Assembly (NCBI GenBank): GCA_900553345.1
Contig: USDE01000005.1
Coordinates: forward strand, 1 to 19,104
Origin: an uncultured Collinsella sp.
GTDB lineage: Bacteria > Actinomycetota > Coriobacteriia > Coriobacteriales > Coriobacteriaceae
Direction: 5' to 3'
DNA length: 19,104 nt
Shown here one piece after another: positions 1-7,193 of this stretch. The translations under genes and the position numbers were made by a program. The first letter of the stretch is position 1; each line of letters opens with the position of its first letter. The notes under the pieces were generated by a model. It was not told the origin of the DNA and did no database searches. It saw only the letters and a program-made list of their open reading frames with translations.

Positions 1-969
1 CCAAGTGGTGCCCCACTTGGAGGTGTCGCCGGAGATGTAATCGGACACTGCCTCGTAGATGGAGTCGCCCACCTGCTTCATCATGGAGCAGATGATCACG
101 TCGTCTGCAATGTACTTCTGATCAGAGTCTACGCCGATGGCATAGAAGCCCTTCTCCTGCGCCGCCTGGAAGACGCCGTCGCCGGTCTTGGAGGCAAGCT
201 GCGAAGGATCGCAGGTGGAGTCGGTGATGTACAGGTCGAAAATCTGCTTGAAGTTGTCGAGATACTCGCCCTTGATCTCGTCGTCCTCCTGGTTGTGCTC
301 CTTCTCGAACTCGTAGTAGAGCGGGAGGTTGGCGAGGTGGGTGGTGTAGCGCCAGCTGGAGGAGTCATCCATGCCGGCAGAAGTGAAGGCACCCTCAACG
401 CCAAGCTCGTCCTTGCGGGCCTGGATGTCGTCAGCGCAAGCCTTCAGCTTGTCGAAGGAGTTGATGTCCTCGGCCTTGTAGCCAGCCTTCTCGAGCAGCT
501 GCTTGTTGTAGATGATGCCGTAGCTCTCCTGGACCCAGTCGATACCCAGATCCTTGCCATCGGACTGCAGAGCCAGGGAGTCGTCAATGAGCTCACCGCG
601 GAGCTTGGTATCGGACAGGTCGGCGCAGTAATCCTTCCAGTTCTTAAGACCGGTGGGGCCGTTGACCTGGAACAGGGTCGGAGCGGAGCTCTTGGACATC
701 TCGGACTTGAGCTTCTCCTCGTAGGTGTTGGAGGCGGCGGTCACGATCTTGACCTCGACGCCCTTCTCCTCCTTGTACGCCTTGGCGATCTCCTTCCACT
801 CCTTGTCGACCTCGGGCTTAAATTGGAGGAAGTAAACCTCGGCAGCGTCACCAGAAGCAGAGGAGCCGGAGCCGGCGGAGCCACCGCAGCCCACGAGACC
901 CAGACCAAGAACCGCAGCCGCGGAACCAGCAAAGCCCAGGAACTGCCTTCTGCTCATTTCGTTCTTCAT
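1..969 (-). CDS. Solute-binding lipoprotein, family-1 sugar type N-terminus joined to BMP/PnrA-type C-terminus (partial)
   Basis: The frame is open from ATG at 967-969 to the window edge, giving 323 residues without a stop. The start is preceded by an SD (GAAAGGG). Residues 1-28 are a secretion signal with a twin-arginine stretch (SRRQFLG) and a lipobox LVGC, so Cys28 is the likely lipidated residue of a Tat-exported lipoprotein. Residues of about 45-262 look like a family-1 carbohydrate ABC binding protein (COG1653 style; EVYFLQFKPEVDKEWKEIA, IIYNKQLLEKAGY, YITDSTCDPSQLASKTGD). From about residue 263 the text changes to the BMP/Med/PnrA nucleoside-binding family (GVFQAAQEKGFYAIGVDSDQ, then a TSM/K-like stretch). 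The expected family-1 continuation (an EFA...FYQNGTW-like segment) is absent. The join falls in a TGD motif common to both families and stays in frame. Whether it is a real gene fusion or an assembly chimera cannot be decided here. No permease genes are visible. Confidence 0.8.
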   Translation of the reverse strand, partial: MKNEMSRRQFLGFAGSAAAVLGLGLVGCGGSAGSGSSASGDAAEVYFLQFKPEVDKEWKEIAKAYKEEKGVEVKIVTAASNTYEEKLKSEMSKSSAPTLFQVNGPTGLKNWKDYCADLSDTKLRGELIDDSLALQSDGKDLGIDWVQESYGIIYNKQLLEKAGYKAEDINSFDKLKACADDIQARKDELGVEGAFTSAGMDDSSSWRYTTHLANLPLYYEFEKEHNQEDDEIKGEYLDNFKQIFDLYITDSTCDPSQLASKTGDGVFQAAQEKGFYAIGVDSDQKYIADDVIICSMMKQVGDSIYEAVSDYISGDTSKWGTTW

Positions 970-1075
970 TACAATCCACCCTTTCACACCGTGGCGGCAC
1001 CCTTTGCCGCCGCCTTCGGAGATTGGCTCGGGGACTTTGCCCCTTTTGCTGATTTGTACGATACGCTATTTGGCT

Positions 1076-1091
1076 ACTTGTTTGAACAAGT
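1076..1091. promoter_or_regulatory. Inverted repeat upstream of the binding-protein gene
   Basis: ACTTGTTTGAACAAGT is a perfect inverted repeat with 7-nt arms. A related shorter site, ACTTGACAAGT, lies at 1141-1151. On the minus strand the first site overlaps a weak possible -35 (TTCAAA) placed 17 nt before TATCGT. It could be an operator. The cognate regulator is unknown, and the half-site differs from the GTnTAnAC sites nearby. The leader down to the start codon also holds two small GC-rich hairpins, at about 991-1010 and 1031-1044. Confidence 0.4.
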
Positions 1092-1152
1092 ATTACTAGA
1101 GCGGTAGAAAAACTTCGGTGAACGGTAATTTCAACTTGATACTTGACAAGTT

Positions 1153-1164
1153 TTGTATAAACAA
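1153..1164. promoter_or_regulatory. Candidate TreR/HutC-type operator 1
   Basis: TTGTATAAACAA fits the HutC-subfamily GntR operator pattern GTnTAnAC. It is one base away from the palindrome TTGTATATACAA that I recall for Bacillus subtilis TreR. It lies between the regulator's terminator and the binding-protein gene, about 185 nt before that gene's start, so it could tie that gene to the neighbouring GntR regulator. Confidence 0.45.
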
Positions 1165-1185
1165 TTATTTGTTATCAAATGCAGA

Positions 1186-1234
1186 GAAAACGCCCGGTCA
1201 AGCCGATGCATCGTCGGTTTGACCGGGCGTTTTC
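1186..1234 (-). terminator. Intrinsic terminator of the GntR gene (possibly bidirectional)
   Basis: Arms GAAAACGCCCGGTCA (1186-1200) and TGACCGGGCGTTTTC (1220-1234) are perfectly complementary, and a further short stem (CCGA/TCGG) forms within the loop. The hairpin sits about 40 nt past the stop codon of the GntR gene, with the run of Ts expected of an intrinsic terminator. Confidence 0.75.
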
Positions 1235-1275
1235 GCTTTGAGGGCATGAGTCTCGTCAGGCTGCGAGCTAGCCGG

Positions 1276-1995
1276 CTATCGCTTGGAGTTGACGCGGTAA
1301 TGGAAGATCTCGGGATGCGTGCGGGCATGCGTGACCTCGAACAAGATGCCGTCCGAGGTGTACGACTGGCTCTCCATGACGGCAACGCAGTTGTATTTGC
1401 CGAGGTCAAGATAGCTGCAGTCCTCATCGTTGGCGAGCTCGACACTCACCGTACGACGGCTCGCCATCACTTTGACACCGCGCTTGTGCTCCAGATAGCC
1501 GTAAATAGAATCTGCCGCGATCTCGGGAGTCAGGCCCTTGGCGATCGACGCCAAAAAATAGCCATGGTCCACTTGGCGCGCATTGCCGTTGAGGCTTCGG
1601 ACACGCACCACGCGAATCAACTCCTCGCCCACCTTAAAGCCCAGGCGACGAGAGCGTTGCTCAGTGCAAATCAAATGTTCAAAAGACTTGACCTCGGTCG
1701 ATGCGACGGCATTGTTGCGCTTTGCAAATTCGCCAAACGACTCGACTTCCTCGAGTGCGCCCAGCATGTCGGTTTCGCCCTTGAGCCAAATAACGCGCAC
1801 GCCCTTGCCGTGTATAGGCTGCACAAACATCTGGTCGGCCAGCATGCTCAAGGCGCGTCGAACGGTATTGCGCGTGCAGCCAAACTCCGCGGTCAGCTCG
1901 GCTTCGGTTGGCAGCATCTCCTGAAACGCATAAGTCCCGTTAATGATGCGCGAACGGATCTCGCGGTAGATTCCTTCGTAAATCGCTTTTGGCAT
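1276..1995 (-). CDS. GntR family (HutC subfamily) transcriptional regulator with UTRA domain, TreR-like
   Basis: The protein is 239 residues, normal for the HutC subfamily. Residues of about 3-70 form the winged helix-turn-helix (YEGIYREIRSRIINGTY, LPTEAELTAEFGCTRNTVRR, then the HGKGVRV wing). Residues of about 85-235 are the UTRA effector domain, which in this family binds a (phospho)sugar or similar metabolite. The start is ATG at 1993-1995 with SD AGAGGTG about 7 nt upstream. The gene is divergent from the PTS-phosphatase gene and ends at a strong terminator. GTnTAnAC palindromes occur in its own control region and before the PTS gene, which supports autoregulation and control of the permease. 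The closest functional model is the trehalose repressor TreR, with trehalose-6-phosphate or another disaccharide phosphate as inducer. That assignment is inferred from architecture, operator and the PTS neighbour. Confidence 0.85.
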   Translation of the reverse strand: MPKAIYEGIYREIRSRIINGTYAFQEMLPTEAELTAEFGCTRNTVRRALSMLADQMFVQPIHGKGVRVIWLKGETDMLGALEEVESFGEFAKRNNAVASTEVKSFEHLICTEQRSRRLGFKVGEELIRVVRVRSLNGNARQVDHGYFLASIAKGLTPEIAADSIYGYLEHKRGVKVMASRRTVSVELANDEDCSYLDLGKYNCVAVMESQSYTSDGILFEVTHARTHPEIFHYRVNSKR

Positions 1996-2047
1996 GACTT
2001 CACCTCTAATGAATATGTATGGTTAGGCACGATAGCATTTCTTAAAG

Positions 2048-2059
2048 TTGTTTAAACCG
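2048..2059. promoter_or_regulatory. Candidate TreR/HutC-type operator 2 (regulator control region)
   Basis: TTGTTTAAACCG holds the perfect palindrome GTTTAAAC, which matches GTnTAnAC. It lies about 50 nt upstream of the GntR start codon, where it would overlap the regulator's own promoter (possible -10 TATCGT on the minus strand). This is a natural autoregulation site. A further palindrome, CCGATTATCGG, starts just beyond at 2057. Confidence 0.5.
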
Positions 2060-2083
2060 ATTATCGGCAAAGCGACAGGATTT

Positions 2084-2097
2084 AACCGTTGACGGTT
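2084..2097. promoter_or_regulatory. Inverted repeat in the divergent intergenic region
   Basis: AACCGTTGACGGTT is a perfect repeat with 6-nt arms around TG, in the middle of the GntR/PTS intergenic region. A short palindrome AAACCGGTTT follows at 2110-2119. These could bind a second regulator, for example a LacI-type or global carbon regulator, but nothing in the window identifies it. Confidence 0.3.
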
Positions 2098-2156
2098 TCT
2101 GTCCCGCCCAAACCGGTTTCGATCAAAACTGCCGGTACGACAATCGTCTGGTCCTC

Positions 2157-2181
2157 TACAATGAATCCATTGTTTAAACGT
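2157..2181 (+). promoter_or_regulatory. PTS promoter -10 with overlapping operator 3
   Basis: TACAAT at 2157-2162 is a good -10 element, though no convincing -35 lies 17 nt upstream. TTGTTTAAACGT at 2170-2181 follows directly and contains the same GTTTAAAC core as the site at 2048-2059. It would cover the transcription start, the classic place for repression. The PTS start codon is about 40 nt further on. Confidence 0.5.
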
Positions 2182-2222
2182 TTCACCACGCGCAACGCGC
2201 CTCGATATTCGGGAGGCAGAAC

Positions 2223-4673
2223 ATGCTGCAAAAAATCCAACGCTTTGGCGGGGCAATGTTCGCGCCCGCCATGTTGTTTTCCATATCGGGCCTTATGGTC
2301 GGCGTCTCCGCCCTCGCAACGTCTGCGGATATCGTCGGCGACCTCGCCGTATACGGAACCCCTTGGTACGTTTTTTGGACCATCATCCAGCGCGGCTCGT
2401 GGACGGTCTTTAAGCGCCTTCCGCTCCTTTTTGCCGTAGCGCTGCCCATCGGCCTTGCCCAAAAGCAACCGGCACGTTGTTGCCTCGAGGCGCTCGTGGC
2501 CTATTTTGCCTATTGCTTCTTTTTGAGCGAGATCATCAAGCTGAGCGGAGACAACCTTGGACTTAAGTACCCGTCGTCTTTGACCTCCGCTAGCGGCATC
2601 ACCATCATCGACGGCATCAAGACGCTCGACACCGGCATTATCGGCCCGCTGGCGGTGTCGGCAACCGTCGTCGCCATCCATGACCGCTTCTACGATGTCA
2701 AGGTTCCCGATTGGCTCGGCACCTTCTCGGGCTCCTCGCTGGTCTACCTCATCAGCTTTTTTGCCGTGTTTGCCCTTGCCGCTATCTCGGCCGCCATCGT
2801 GCCCTCCGTATACGCTGTGACCGAAACACTGCGCCACGCACTTGCGGGCGTCGGCCCCTTTGGCGTGGGCATCTTTGTGCTTTTGGAGCGAGCGCTCGAG
2901 CCCATGGGGCTGCACCACCTGCTCTACATGCCGATCTACTACGACAACCTGGTCATTAACGACGGCATCTACGCCACGTGGAGCAGCTTGCTCCCCATCC
3001 TCTCCCATAGCACGCGCCCCCTTAATGAACTTGCGCCGTGGGCCGGTTTTACCGCCACCGGCTGGGTCAAGCTCTTTGGCCTTCCCGCCATCGCAGCCGC
3101 GTTCTACTCCACCGCAAAACCAGAGCGCCGCGCCGGCCTCAGGGCCATCCTTGTTCCCGCCATCATCGCCTCGGTGGTTTGCGGCGTTACCGAGCCACTC
3201 GAGTTTCTCTTTATGTTCACCCACCCCGGGCTCTTTTTTCTCTACGCCGTCTTATCGTCTTGCCTTGCCACAACCATGAATCTCTTTGGCATCGTCGGCA
3301 TCTTCTCGGGCGGCCTCATGGAGATGGCAGCCTTCAACTTTATTCCGCTCATGCGGACGCATGCCGGCTCCTACCTTTTGGCGCTCGGTATCGGCCTTGC
3401 CTTTAGCCTCATCTTTTTTGTTAGTTTTCGAGCACTCATCTTGATCTATGACCTTAAGACGCCGGGCCGCGAGGATCATGTCGCCAATCGCGCGGCAATC
3501 GATCATTTAACGGGAAGCGGCTTTGCCAAAGAGCAATCTCCCAATGACGAGGTCAATAGTCGATCCGATCAAGATCACGTCCTCGCTGAGCGGGTAATTC
3601 AGCTTTTAGGTGGCGTTGGCAATATTGTGGGCGCAACCAACTGCGCCACGCGCCTGCGCGTCGAGGTCGCAGACCCTTCCATCGTTGCAGATAACGCGGC
3701 GTTTGTCGCGGCGGGCGCCAAGGGCCTCATCATTACGGGCAAGACCGCCCAGGTGATCATCGGCATCTCCGTTCCCCGCGTTAAAGAGCATTTTGACCAG
3801 ATCATGGGCCTCGAACCGGGTTTTGCATTCGCCGCCTCGCCTTCTCATGCCGCCGACGCCACCAAAAAGCATGGCAATGTCTGCTTCTTCGACATCGACG
3901 GTACGCTCGCCTGGCAAGATCCCAGACTTGCCCAGGAGCTTCCCGAGGGCGAGCGAGACCTCTCCCCCTATCCCAACGAGACGGTTGCACAGGCAATTCG
4001 CACGTTTGTCGCCAACGGCAACAAAGCCTTTATCTGTACGGGGCGCACCCTCAGCTGCATCCATCCCAAGCTGCTCGAGCTGCCGTGGGCAGGCGTCGTG
4101 TGCCTCGCGGGCGGTTACGCCGAACTCGAGGGGCGTATCGTGCGAAATGCAGCCATAAACCCTGGTCTGCTACAGCGCCTCGCCCCCTATCTCGAGCAAT
4201 CGGGCGAGGTCATTCGCTTTGAGGGCATCGATCGCGTCGTGCGCATGAGTGCAGATGCCCCCGAGACGTACGGCTACGCACGCACCGTGGGCGACGCCGT
4301 CACGCAACTTGAGCACTACAACGCCTATAAAATTCTTATGTCCACACCACTTGCCAACCGCATCGCCCAAGATGAAGAGCTTGGACCTCTGCTCTGCCTC
4401 AACGAGCTCGAGCTCGAGGTCACAGAAATCTCGCCGCGCGAGTGCACCAAACGGGCCGGAATCAAGGCTGTGCTTGACGCCCTGGGACCAGACCACGGCA
4501 CCGTATATGGCATTGGCGACGCGAGCAACGACATCGCCCTCATGGAGGCGGTCGATGTTGGCATCGCCATGGGCAACGCGCCGGACTTCCTCAAGGAAAA
4601 GGCCGACTACGTAACCGACAGCTTCGACCACGACGGCGTCGTCACCGCGCTCGAACACTTTGGGCTTATCTAG
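2223..4673 (+). CDS. PTS EIICB (alpha-glucoside/maltose type) fused to a Cof-type HAD-IIB phosphatase
   Basis: This single 816-residue chain joins a sugar importer to a phosphatase. Residues 1-425 are the membrane EIIC domain of the GlvC/MalX-like group (QRFGGAMFAPAMLFSISGL start, GLHH around His231-232, VTEPLEF around 322-328). Residues of about 455-530 are the EIIB domain, with phospho-acceptor Cys474 in NCATRLR. After a linker of about 25 residues comes a HAD-IIB domain (about 552-816) with all motifs: FDIDGT (nucleophile Asp557, acid/base Asp559), CTGRT (Thr606), Lys743, and GDASND (Asp766, Asp770). Known GlvC-type permeases are about 530 residues and stop after EIIB. The protein should phosphorylate a sugar during uptake using an EIIA in trans. 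The tethered phosphatase may then dephosphorylate the product or a toxic sugar phosphate. ATG 2223 has SD GGGAGG six bases upstream. No phospho-glucosidase gene is nearby. The sugar is not certain. Confidence 0.9.
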   Translation: MLQKIQRFGGAMFAPAMLFSISGLMVGVSALATSADIVGDLAVYGTPWYVFWTIIQRGSWTVFKRLPLLFAVALPIGLAQKQPARCCLEALVAYFAYCFFLSEIIKLSGDNLGLKYPSSLTSASGITIIDGIKTLDTGIIGPLAVSATVVAIHDRFYDVKVPDWLGTFSGSSLVYLISFFAVFALAAISAAIVPSVYAVTETLRHALAGVGPFGVGIFVLLERALEPMGLHHLLYMPIYYDNLVINDGIYATWSSLLPILSHSTRPLNELAPWAGFTATGWVKLFGLPAIAAAFYSTAKPERRAGLRAILVPAIIASVVCGVTEPLEFLFMFTHPGLFFLYAVLSSCLATTMNLFGIVGIFSGGLMEMAAFNFIPLMRTHAGSYLLALGIGLAFSLIFFVSFRALILIYDLKTPGREDHVANRAAIDHLTGSGFAKEQSPNDEVNSRSDQDHVLAERVIQLLGGVGNIVGATNCATRLRVEVADPSIVADNAAFVAAGAKGLIITGKTAQVIIGISVPRVKEHFDQIMGLEPGFAFAASPSHAADATKKHGNVCFFDIDGTLAWQDPRLAQELPEGERDLSPYPNETVAQAIRTFVANGNKAFICTGRTLSCIHPKLLELPWAGVVCLAGGYAELEGRIVRNAAINPGLLQRLAPYLEQSGEVIRFEGIDRVVRMSADAPETYGYARTVGDAVTQLEHYNAYKILMSTPLANRIAQDEELGPLLCLNELELEVTEISPRECTKRAGIKAVLDALGPDHGTVYGIGDASNDIALMEAVDVGIAMGNAPDFLKEKADYVTDSFDHDGVVTALEHFGLI

Positions 4674-4789
4674 CCGAGCCCCTCGCCGCGTTTGCGACCG
4701 CAAGACTCAATCGTCTTCAACCGCCGCGCTCGACGCCCCAATGTGGCAATATGTTGTCTGCATAATGCAACAGTGCAACCTAAGAAAGA

Positions 4790-5815
4790 ATGCGAGAACC
4801 CGTGTCCAGTCCGTTTACCAGCTTTTTAGCCCAGCACTTTGACCAGATTAACGACTATCTGGCCACGTTTTTTGACGGACAGGCGACTTCCGCCGATATC
4901 GAGCGTTACCTGTATACCCCGCTCTCGGCATTTACGGCCAATGCCGGCAAGCGCCACCGCCCGCTCATCTGCATGCTCGCCGCGACCGCGGTAGGTGGCA
5001 GCTTTGAGAGCGCCCGCAGCGCGGCGGCAGCTATCGAGCACTTTCAGTCGGGCGCGCTGATCCACGACGACATCGCCGACAACGGCCAACTGCGCCGCGG
5101 CAAGCCCTGCATGCACCTTACCGAGGGCACGGGACTCGCCATCAACTGCGGCGATTTAGCGCTCACCATGGTCACCAAGACGGTTCTCGACGACCCCGCG
5201 CTCGAGCCCAACGTAAAGCTGCGCGTACTCCACGAGCTCACCGAGATGATCGTCCGCACCATCGAGGGCCAGGCACTCGACCTGGGTTGGGTCCGTGACG
5301 GGCGCTTCGACATCTCGGTCGACGATTACCTGGACATGGCGACGCACAAGACCGCGTACTACAGCGGAGCCACGCCGCTTGCCACCGGAGCCATCATCGG
5401 CGGAGGCAGCGAACAGCAGGTCGAGGCGCTGCGCGCCTTTGGCCTGCACACGGGCCTTGCCTTCCAGATCCAAGATGATCTGCTCAACTTGATCGGTACC
5501 AAGGAGGCCGCCAACAAGGACTTCCGCACCGATATCACCGAGGGCAAGCGCACCCTCGTCGCCGTGCACGCCCTGTCAGACGAGCGTTATCACGACGAGG
5601 TCGAGGCAATCCTTTCCTCGGGCACCGAGGACCCCGTGCAACTTGCACGCGCCGTGGAAATCTTCCAGGAGACCGGCTCCATCGATTACGCCCACACTTA
5701 CGCGCTCGACCTGACCGCCAAGGCGAAAGCGGCCATCGAGAACGTTGAGCTCGATCCGCACGCACGCGAGCTGTTCCTCTCCATGGCAGATTTCTTTGTG
5801 GAGCGCCTTAACTAG
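4790..5815 (+). CDS. Polyprenyl diphosphate synthase (trans-isoprenyl, short/medium chain)
   Basis: At 341 residues this is an all-helical trans-prenyltransferase that condenses isopentenyl diphosphate with allylic diphosphates in the cytoplasm, feeding quinone or lipid-carrier synthesis. The substrate-binding motif GKRHRP is near residue 54. The first Asp-rich motif is complete (DDIAD, Asp93-Asp97) and is followed by the usual RRGKP. The HKTAYY segment is present. The second Asp-rich motif reads QDDLLN (Asp229, Asp230, Asn233), so the last Asp of the usual DDxxD is Asn. The chain-length determinant cannot be read reliably. The start ATG has only a weak AAGAAAG upstream, and GTG at 4802 is an alternative. 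The 116 nt before it show no clear terminator for the PTS gene and a modest CATAAT -10-like box at 4761. Confidence 0.88.
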   Translation: MREPVSSPFTSFLAQHFDQINDYLATFFDGQATSADIERYLYTPLSAFTANAGKRHRPLICMLAATAVGGSFESARSAAAAIEHFQSGALIHDDIADNGQLRRGKPCMHLTEGTGLAINCGDLALTMVTKTVLDDPALEPNVKLRVLHELTEMIVRTIEGQALDLGWVRDGRFDISVDDYLDMATHKTAYYSGATPLATGAIIGGGSEQQVEALRAFGLHTGLAFQIQDDLLNLIGTKEAANKDFRTDITEGKRTLVAVHALSDERYHDEVEAILSSGTEDPVQLARAVEIFQETGSIDYAHTYALDLTAKAKAAIENVELDPHARELFLSMADFFVERLN

Positions 5816-5952
5816 CGGGGTTATAAAACCTGTCAGCAGCGTATTTGGGTACAACTTGCTACACTGTTGAGTGCATGTTTATGCATCCCTTTGCGTTGTC
5901 TATCCGACACACGCTCAAATAGTACGAATGGTACGCCGAAAGGGGTTCGTTC

Positions 5953-6858
5953 ATGGAACCTATTACAACGGGCATGCAGGGAGCAGCCGTCGAGGACGTC
6001 CAGTCCCGCCTTCTGCAGCTCGGCTATACAATCGATGACACCGAGGTCGCCGATAAGCGCTTTGGCGCCACCACCGAGCAGGCCGTTGGCACCTTTAGGC
6101 TCGACAGCGGTCTTGCCGCCGGTCACGCCGTTGACATTCCCTGCTGGAGTGCCCTGGTCGACGCCTCGTATAAACTGGGCGATCGTACGCTCTATCTGCG
6201 TATGCCCAATTTCCATGGTGCCGACGTTCAGGCCCTGCAGAGGGCGCTCAACGTTTTGGGCTTTGCCTGCGGTGAGGACGACGGCTATTTTGGCCCGCAC
6301 ACCGAGGCCGCTCTGCAGCAGTTCCAAGAAAATGTCGGCCTGTTTGCCGATGGCATGGCGTTCCAGGATACCTACGCCTATATCAACCGCCTGCATCACG
6401 TGTGGGAGGGCAAGCCCTCGGTTACCGAGGCCGAGTCGCGCATCGGCTTTGCCCGCGCCGCCAACGTTCTCGAGCGCTTCCAGATTGCCGTCATCGGTGA
6501 GGACCCCATCGCGCGTAGCGTTGCATCGCGCATGTGGAACATCGCCACGGCGACGACCGACAGCAGCGGCATGATGCTTTGCGATTCCGAGGTTCCGACC
6601 GACGTGGATCTGGTGCTCGAGATTGCAAGCGATGAGCTGCCCGCAGATGCTGCACCGCGCGCCACGATCGCCCTTGCCGAGTGTCACAACCTTGCACAGC
6701 GCATCCGCACCGCCAATGTCGCCGCGCAGCAAAAGCCCGCGCGCATTCGCATTGAGCTCACGGGCATGACGCGCTACAACGGAACCTTCACCGCAAGTGA
6801 TGCGCAGACACTCGCCGTACGCCTGCTCGATGGCGTTTGCGATGCCCTCGCAGATTAG
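5953..6858 (+). CDS. Peptidoglycan-binding domain protein with degenerate amidase-like C-terminus (CwlM-like)
   Basis: The 301-residue protein has no signal peptide and no transmembrane segment, so it appears cytoplasmic. Residues of about 5-62 and 84-142 are two PG_binding_1 repeats (GAAVEDVQSRLLQLGY...RFGATTEQAVGTF and ADVQALQRALNVLGF...YFGPHTEAALQQFQ). Residues of about 165-301 align by eye to the fold order of Amidase_3. An opening strand IAVIG is followed by a helix ARSVASRMWN and a closing RIELTGMTRYNG...AVRLLDGV that resembles the VEVGYLSN...IA.AI end. The Zn-binding His and Glu residues are missing. The layout of two PGB domains plus amidase, without export, recalls mycobacterial CwlM, which regulates MurA rather than cutting murein. 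The start has SD GAAAGGGG. A regulatory role is inference; the PGB domains are firm. Confidence 0.75.
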   Translation: MEPITTGMQGAAVEDVQSRLLQLGYTIDDTEVADKRFGATTEQAVGTFRLDSGLAAGHAVDIPCWSALVDASYKLGDRTLYLRMPNFHGADVQALQRALNVLGFACGEDDGYFGPHTEAALQQFQENVGLFADGMAFQDTYAYINRLHHVWEGKPSVTEAESRIGFARAANVLERFQIAVIGEDPIARSVASRMWNIATATTDSSGMMLCDSEVPTDVDLVLEIASDELPADAAPRATIALAECHNLAQRIRTANVAAQQKPARIRIELTGMTRYNGTFTASDAQTLAVRLLDGVCDALAD

Positions 6859-6896
6859 GTAAACTAAACGGGTTGCTTTTGGGCAACACCACACAT

Positions 6897-6971
6897 TGGG
6901 ACGTAGTTCAACGGTAGAACTCCGGTTTTTGGTGCCGGCTGTTGGGGGTTCGAATCCCTCCGTCCCAGCCA
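6897..6971 (+). tRNA. tRNA-Gln (anticodon TTG)
   Basis: The acceptor arms TGGGACG/CGTCCCA pair over 7 bp. The D arm GTTC...GAAC, anticodon stem CCGGT/GCCGG with loop TTTTGGT, and T arm GGGGG-TTCGAAT-CCCTC all form. Loop position 34-36 reads TTG, the Gln anticodon for CAA. The discriminator base G is followed by an encoded CCA. The gene is 75 nt long and starts about 40 nt after the PGB protein gene, past a small GTTGC/GCAAC hairpin with no T run, so co-transcription is possible. Confidence 0.95.
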
Positions 6972-6978
6972 AAGAAAC

Positions 6979-7015
6979 AAGCCTCTCGAACGCATAGCCG
7001 ATCGGGAGGTTTTTC
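6979..7015 (+). terminator. Intrinsic terminator after tRNA-Gln
   Basis: AAGCCTCTCGA and TCGGGAGGTTTTT form a GC-rich stem with one G-T pair, followed by a T run. It lies within 10 nt of the tRNA 3' end and should end that transcript. Confidence 0.75.
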
Positions 7016-7026
7016 TTGTGGGCAAG

Positions 7027-7043
7027 CGGAGGGATTCGAACCC
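7027..7043 (-). repeat. Inverted 17-bp copy of the tRNA-Gln T-arm/acceptor sequence
   Basis: On the minus strand this reads GGGTTCGAATCCCTCCG, identical to 6946-6962 of the tRNA-Gln gene but inverted. No D arm, anticodon arm or matching acceptor can be found on either side, so it is not a full tRNA. It may be a tRNA fragment left by an integration or inversion at the tRNA 3' end. The following 150 bases (7044-7193) show no gene or other clear element. Confidence 0.6.
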
Positions 7044-7193
7044 GCAAGGCAACACAACTTCTCGTCCAGCACGGGAAAATCTACCTTCAAAAGACAGGCG
7101 CCCCAAGCCCATTAGGACCAAGAGCGCCTTACATCTAGAAAATATAAGCCTAGTTCCGAAAAGCGAGCCGCATGCAACAACCAAGTAACCACA

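Noticed and set aside
2082..3224. 380-codon minus-strand open frame opposite the PTS domain
   Set aside because: It overlaps a clear EIIC gene and the regulator intergenic region, and its product is charged and repetitive with no recognisable family.
4674..4789. Terminator after the PTS-phosphatase gene
   Set aside because: Only a 5-bp AAGAC/GTCTT hairpin without a T run is found, too weak to call.
7016..7115. A second tRNA on the minus strand
   Set aside because: Only a T-arm-like 17-mer is present; D arm, anticodon arm and a pairing acceptor 5' strand are missing.
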